Shown here: in pieces, positions 13,815-16,788 of the stretch
Layout of the letters: each line of letters opens with the position of its first letter
Position numbering within the stretch: position 1 is the first letter of the stretch
NCBI GenBank assembly: GCA_023388195.1
Contig: JAEWGR010000054.1
Span: 1-16,788 of the forward strand
Reading direction: 5' to 3'
Length of the DNA: 16,788 nucleotides
From: Bacillota bacterium
GTDB taxonomy: Bacteria > Bacillota > Negativicutes > Sporomusales > Sporomusaceae
Translations under genes and position numbers: made by a program
Notes under the pieces: model-generated
Told to the model about the DNA's origin: nothing
The model's input: only the letters and a program-made list of their open reading frames with translations
The model's database searches: none

Positions 13815-14489
13815 CTAGTCTGCCTGCGCTGCGTCTCGTTGCTGTTTAATGTGATGTACACACCAATCAGCAAATTCACTGATGCCGGTATTAAGCCGGC
13901 AGGATATTTCGAAAACCGGTACTTGAGGATTAATCTGTCTCAAATCCTCATAAAATGCCTGCCTGTCAAAAGTGGTATGGGGCAGCAGATCGACTTTATT
14001 GAGAATGACCGCAGCAACATCCCTAAACATCAAGGGATATTTGGCTATCTTATCCTCGCCTTCAGTCACACTGAGCATCGAAACCCGCAGGTCTTCCCCC
14101 AAATCGAAGGCCGCCGGACAAACCAGGTTGCCAATATTCTCAATTATTAACAACTCCAGCAGGTCTAAAGGCAGCTGTGCCAACGCCCCGGCTATCATCC
14201 GCCCGTCCAGATGGCAGCCCCCGCGGGTATTAATCTGGGCAACAGGAATTTCCTGGGCTTCGATACGGGCCGCATCCTTACTGGTATATAAATCGCCTTC
14301 AATGACGGCCATATTCACCGTCGCTTTCAAACTGGGGATAAGCCGTTCCAGCACAGATGTCTTACCAGCCCCGGGTGATCCCATGAGATTAATTGTCAAA
14401 ATATCATGACCGGCAAGCAACTTCCGGTTTTCTTCGGTTATCTCAGTATGCGCCTGTAAGATTTTTTCGCCCAACACAATATCTCGCAT
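13815..14489 (-). CDS. hypB: Hydrogenase/Ni maturation GTPase HypB
   Basis: GTPase that with HypA delivers nickel to the [NiFe]-hydrogenase large subunit. It has 224 aa: P-loop GSPGAGKT (37-44), IEGDLYTSKD (switch I region), the G-domain metal site C92-H93 in NTRGGCHLDG, ENIGNLVCPAAFDLGED with C124, and NKVD (164-167) for guanine specificity. There is no N-terminal CxxCGC motif and no His-rich stretch, so it is a minimal GTPase without the extra nickel-storage site. AAGGGAG precedes the ATG. It lies 32 bp after cooA and 23 bp before hypE. In a CO-oxidising context its product would mature the CO-linked energy-converting hydrogenase. HypA is not seen. Confidence 0.97.
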   Translation of the reverse strand: MRDIVLGEKILQAHTEITEENRKLLAGHDILTINLMGSPGAGKTSVLERLIPSLKATVNMAVIEGDLYTSKDAARIEAQEIPVAQINTRGGCHLDGRMIAGALAQLPLDLLELLIIENIGNLVCPAAFDLGEDLRVSMLSVTEGEDKIAKYPLMFRDVAAVILNKVDLLPHTTFDRQAFYEDLRQINPQVPVFEISCRLNTGISEFADWCVHHIKQQRDAAQAD

Positions 14490-14521
14490 TTTGCTGTTCT
14501 CCCTTCTTGCTCACCCGGATA

Positions 14522-15178
14522 TCAAGAGGCCAGCTCCCGCAGCACCTCAATATTCAAAATGATAATAGCCCCCTGCTCCTCCTTGCTGACAAGACCGGCC
14601 TTCGCCAAATCAGCAAACACCCCTGATATGGTTTGACGGGAGGCCCCCACCAGCATGGCAATTTGTTCAATATTAAGCCCCAGCTTCAACCGGATGCCGG
14701 CCTCTGTCTGCACCCCTTTATGATCGGCCATGCTGACAAGGAACTCAGCCAGACGGGTTGCTACATCTTTAAACATCAGGCCGTTAATGATCGTGATAGA
14801 GTTATGCAATAAGTCCCCCAGGACCTTGATGATTGTAAAGGCAAAGGCCGGATGGTCCAATAATATCGCCTGAAATTTTTTCGTGCTGGTCACTAAGAAT
14901 ACACAGTCATCCAGGCATTGGGTGAAAGCTCTGGTGTGGGTTGTAAAAACATCCCCCGGTTCCAGAATCGATAGCGTAAATTCTTTGCCATTCAGCATCA
15001 AATAGACCCGCATACGGCCTTTCTTGACTATGAGCACCTTGTTGTCCACATGATTGGGCGGAAAGACAATTTCCTTTTTCTTGGCTTTCTCCTCCGAAAA
15101 AAGGCTCAATATCCGGGCATACTCGGCTGAATTCAGAATATCTAACAAGTTAAGTTCTGATAACTTCATTCTAGGCAT
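14522..15178 (-). CDS. cooA: CooA-type CO-sensing transcription factor (CRP/FNR superfamily)
   Basis: Haem-containing CRP-family activator that binds CO and turns on CO dehydrogenase/hydrogenase genes. The 218-aa protein has an effector domain (about 20-115), the long C-helix (about 112-135) and a C-terminal helix-turn-helix (LNIEQIAMLVGASRQTISGV, about 169-187). The segment GKEFTLSILEPGDVF-TTHTRAF closely resembles what I remember of the Carboxydothermus protein (KEFTLAILEAGDIFCTHTRAF). His81 matches the proximal haem ligand (His77 in Rhodospirillum, His82 in Carboxydothermus). TIINGLMFKDVATRLAEFLV also matches CooA. The position of the ferric-state Cys ligand (Cys75 in Rhodospirillum) is Thr79 here. 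The N-terminus MPR- starts like MPPRF-, where Pro2 is a haem ligand in Rhodospirillum. AGGAGG precedes the ATG by 6 nt. It is embedded between hypCD and hypB. Confidence 0.87.
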   Translation of the reverse strand: MPRMKLSELNLLDILNSAEYARILSLFSEEKAKKKEIVFPPNHVDNKVLIVKKGRMRVYLMLNGKEFTLSILEPGDVFTTHTRAFTQCLDDCVFLVTSTKKFQAILLDHPAFAFTIIKVLGDLLHNSITIINGLMFKDVATRLAEFLVSMADHKGVQTEAGIRLKLGLNIEQIAMLVGASRQTISGVFADLAKAGLVSKEEQGAIIILNIEVLRELAS

Positions 15179-15211
15179 TCGCTACCTCCTGCTCCTCACC
15201 AGAGATTTTTT

Positions 15212-16465
15212 TTACAGCCCACTCGTATAATGAATCCGGCAGCTGCCTTCCGGGGAAACCATGCAGGGCCCCACAGGATGGCCGGGGGTACATTCCCGGG
15301 CAAACAGGGCACACTGCCGCGGATTGGAACCGGACAAAATATTGCCGCAGCGGCAGGCGTCAGTCTTATTGGGACTGCGGTCCGGCATAATCAGGTTAAA
15401 GCGCTGTTCGGCATTAAAATTCCGATATTCGTCCCGCAGTATAAAGCGGGAGTCAGGTAATGTTGCCAGACCCCGCCAATAGGAACCGGTACGGGCAAAA
15501 ACATCTGTCAGCAGCTGCCGGGCCAGAATATTGCCATCAGCCTGTACGACCCGTTCATATTGATTATTATTTTTATCCCCTGGCAGCCGGATTTGCTGCA
15601 ACAACAGCAAAATCCCCTCCAGAACATCAATCGGCTCAAAGCCGCCAATGACATAAGGAATTTGATGCAAATTGAAAATAGCGCCAAAAGGCCTTTCACC
15701 AATAACCATCGCGACATGGCCGGGGCAGAGCACAGCATCCAGTTGATTTTGGCCCAGCACATATTCCATCGCCGGCAAGGTGGCCCGGTGAGAGGACAGG
15801 ACAGAAAAATTAGCCAGGCCCGCCGCCTCCTTGAGGATAGCGGCAGTTACCGGTGCCGTTGTTTCAAAACCAACAGCAAAATGCACAACCTCCCGCTTCG
15901 ATTCCCGGGCCAACTGCAGCGCCTGGCGGGCGTCATAGATGACCCGCACGTCAGCGCCTGCTTCCCGGAGTTGCTCCAGAGAACCCCAGGGCGTCGGCAC
16001 ACGGAGTAAATCGCCGAAGGTAGTAAGGATAACCCCGTGTTCTTTGACCGCTGCCATACCCAGGGCAATTTCCTCGACCGCAGTCACGCATACCGGGCAG
16101 CCGGGACCGCTCATTAATTCAATATTTCCGGGCAGTAACTCCCTTATACCATACTGGACAATAGTAGTCTCATGGGAGCCGCAGAAGTTCATAATCCTGA
16201 TCTTGGCCTGAGGGATTTTATCCGCTTCCCGCTCAATCGCATCTAACAGCTGTCTGGCGCGGGCATCGGTGGCTACCACTTCCCGGTACAGCTTCGGCAC
16301 ATCCTGGACAATTTCGGCGGCAAAGCCGGCATGGACTACAACATAGTCACCGGTTTGTACCCGGGGCAGTAAAGCGATAGAAACTTCCTGCAAGGCACCC
16401 TTGAAATTGATAACAGCCCTTTGTCCCTGAATTGATTGTACCATACCTACGGCGGCCACACACAT
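15212..16465 (-). CDS. hypCD: Fused HypC-HypD hydrogenase maturation protein
   Basis: HypC and HypD form the scaffold on which the Fe(CN)2CO unit of [NiFe]-hydrogenase is built. Here both lie in one 417-aa frame. Residues 1-60 are HypC: MCVAAVGMVQ with the catalytic Cys2, then the beta-barrel (AVINFKGALQEVSIALLP, GDYVVVHAGFAAEIV). From about residue 65 it is HypD: NFCGSHETTIVQYG (C95), LMSGPGCPVCVT (C123, C126), the VGFETTAPVTAAIL and CPGHVAMVIG domains, and a C-terminal [4Fe-4S] region with C371, C373, C385, C392, C401 and C409. The ATG at 16465 is the start because HypC must begin Met-Cys and GGGAG lies 9 nt upstream; a GTG at 16498 would bury that cysteine. HypC's usual C-terminal helix is shortened into the linker. 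It is 50 bp after cooC and 33 bp before cooA. Confidence 0.96.
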   Translation of the reverse strand: MCVAAVGMVQSIQGQRAVINFKGALQEVSIALLPRVQTGDYVVVHAGFAAEIVQDVPKLYREVVATDARARQLLDAIEREADKIPQAKIRIMNFCGSHETTIVQYGIRELLPGNIELMSGPGCPVCVTAVEEIALGMAAVKEHGVILTTFGDLLRVPTPWGSLEQLREAGADVRVIYDARQALQLARESKREVVHFAVGFETTAPVTAAILKEAAGLANFSVLSSHRATLPAMEYVLGQNQLDAVLCPGHVAMVIGERPFGAIFNLHQIPYVIGGFEPIDVLEGILLLLQQIRLPGDKNNNQYERVVQADGNILARQLLTDVFARTGSYWRGLATLPDSRFILRDEYRNFNAEQRFNLIMPDRSPNKTDACRCGNILSGSNPRQCALFARECTPGHPVGPCMVSPEGSCRIHYTSGL

Positions 16466-16516
16466 GAATACCAGCTCCCTTCCTGTTAGTATTGGCACTG
16501 CCGGGCCGTACTATTT

Positions 16517-16788
16517 TCACATTACCGCGAATTCCCGCAGCAGATTATGTTTAATATGCTGCACTTCCGCGAGAAAAGTACCGCCGGTTTCAAAGGAGGC
16601 AATTCCGGCCACATCGGCCTCGACAAGTGAGGTTTGATAGGAGATTACCCCTAACAGGGAAAAATCAGCCAGGTTTTCCCGGATAAAGGTCAAATCAGCC
16701 TCATTACGGACCTTGCTGGCCACCACAAATACATGATTCAGACCCAGATCCCTGGCCAGGTTCCGGATTTGATGAGCTGTTTGCAGAC
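16517..16788 (-). CDS. cooC: CO dehydrogenase nickel-insertion ATPase CooC (C-terminal part only)
   Basis: The last 90 codons of a MinD/CooC-type ATPase, the 5' part lying beyond the right edge. Visible: LQTAHQIRNLARDLGLNHVF, VVASKVRNEADLTFIRENLA, LLGVISYQTSLVEADVAG, ending in LLREFAVM. The N/SKVRNEAD segment and the following 'LLG-xx-Y-x5-EADxxG' stretch are typical of the CooC C-terminus, which forms the base-recognition part of the nucleotide site. CooC uses ATP hydrolysis to insert nickel into the C-cluster of anaerobic CO dehydrogenase. The deviant-Walker P-loop and the CxC nickel site are outside the window. It is the most upstream gene seen in the operon, so a CO dehydrogenase gene probably lies nearby. 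Confidence 0.85.
   Translation of the reverse strand, partial: LQTAHQIRNLARDLGLNHVFVVASKVRNEADLTFIRENLADFSLLGVISYQTSLVEADVAGIASFETGGTFLAEVQHIKHNLLREFAVM

Noticed and set aside
15560..16009. 149-codon plus-strand frame opposite hypCD
   Set aside because: Antisense to an unmistakable HypC-HypD gene; Gln/Arg-rich product with no domain.
16466..16498. GTG start at 16498 for hypCD
   Set aside because: HypC needs an N-terminal Met-Cys; starting upstream would bury the catalytic cysteine, and the ribosome binding site fits the ATG at 16465.

Overview
The window looks like a chromosomal segment of a motile, anaerobic, low-to-mid G+C Firmicute. My best guess is the Negativicutes, family Sporomusaceae (Sporomusa/Thermosinus/Pelosinus type). 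The reasons are Firmicute-style regulators (T-box leader, TPP riboswitch, strong AGGAGG ribosome binding sites), paired c-di-GMP riboswitch/chemoreceptor units, and a CO-sensing/[NiFe]-hydrogenase maturation operon of the kind carried by carboxydotrophs. The genus is inference; no rRNA or tRNA gene is present to confirm it.

Layout. (1) 1-1759, minus strand: a chemoreceptor (MCP1) cut by the left edge, with a sigma-D-like promoter, a c-di-GMP-I (GEMM) riboswitch and a hairpin overlapping the aptamer. (2) 1802-2653, minus: an NAD(P)H-dependent FMN/iron-sulfur flavoprotein with an added zinc-ribbon tail. Divergent from it, 2733-4454 plus: a sigma-A promoter, a T-box leader that reads best as isoleucine-specific, and an MFS transporter of the anion:cation symporter type. 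A bidirectional terminator follows. (3) 4541-7832, minus: a C39-like exported peptidase homologue, then a second chemoreceptor (MCP2) with its own sigma-D-like promoter, c-di-GMP riboswitch and terminator. (4) 8064-9773, plus: a two-gene peptide-modification locus. It has a 143-residue protein whose C-terminus carries five cysteines at exact six-residue spacing plus a sixth, followed by a radical SAM/SPASM maturase and a terminator. This is the most novel-looking system here. (5) 9814-10791, minus: a small unknown protein and an EF-hand protein with a cysteine cluster. (6) 10954-12692, plus: thiamine pyrophosphokinase, then a TPP riboswitch controlling the thiamine transporter subunit ThiT. 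(7) 12781-16788, minus: an operon cooC (partial) - hypCD (fused) - cooA - hypB - hypE.

How the parts work together. The two MCP units put chemoreceptor expression under both the flagellar sigma factor and c-di-GMP, so receptor supply follows the motile/sessile decision. The thiamine genes cover uptake and activation. The right-hand operon joins nickel insertion into CO dehydrogenase (CooC), Fe(CN)2CO cofactor assembly (HypC-HypD, HypE), nickel delivery to hydrogenase (HypB), and the CO sensor CooA. This strongly suggests that a CO dehydrogenase/energy-converting hydrogenase cluster lies just beyond the right edge. HypA and HypF are not in the window.
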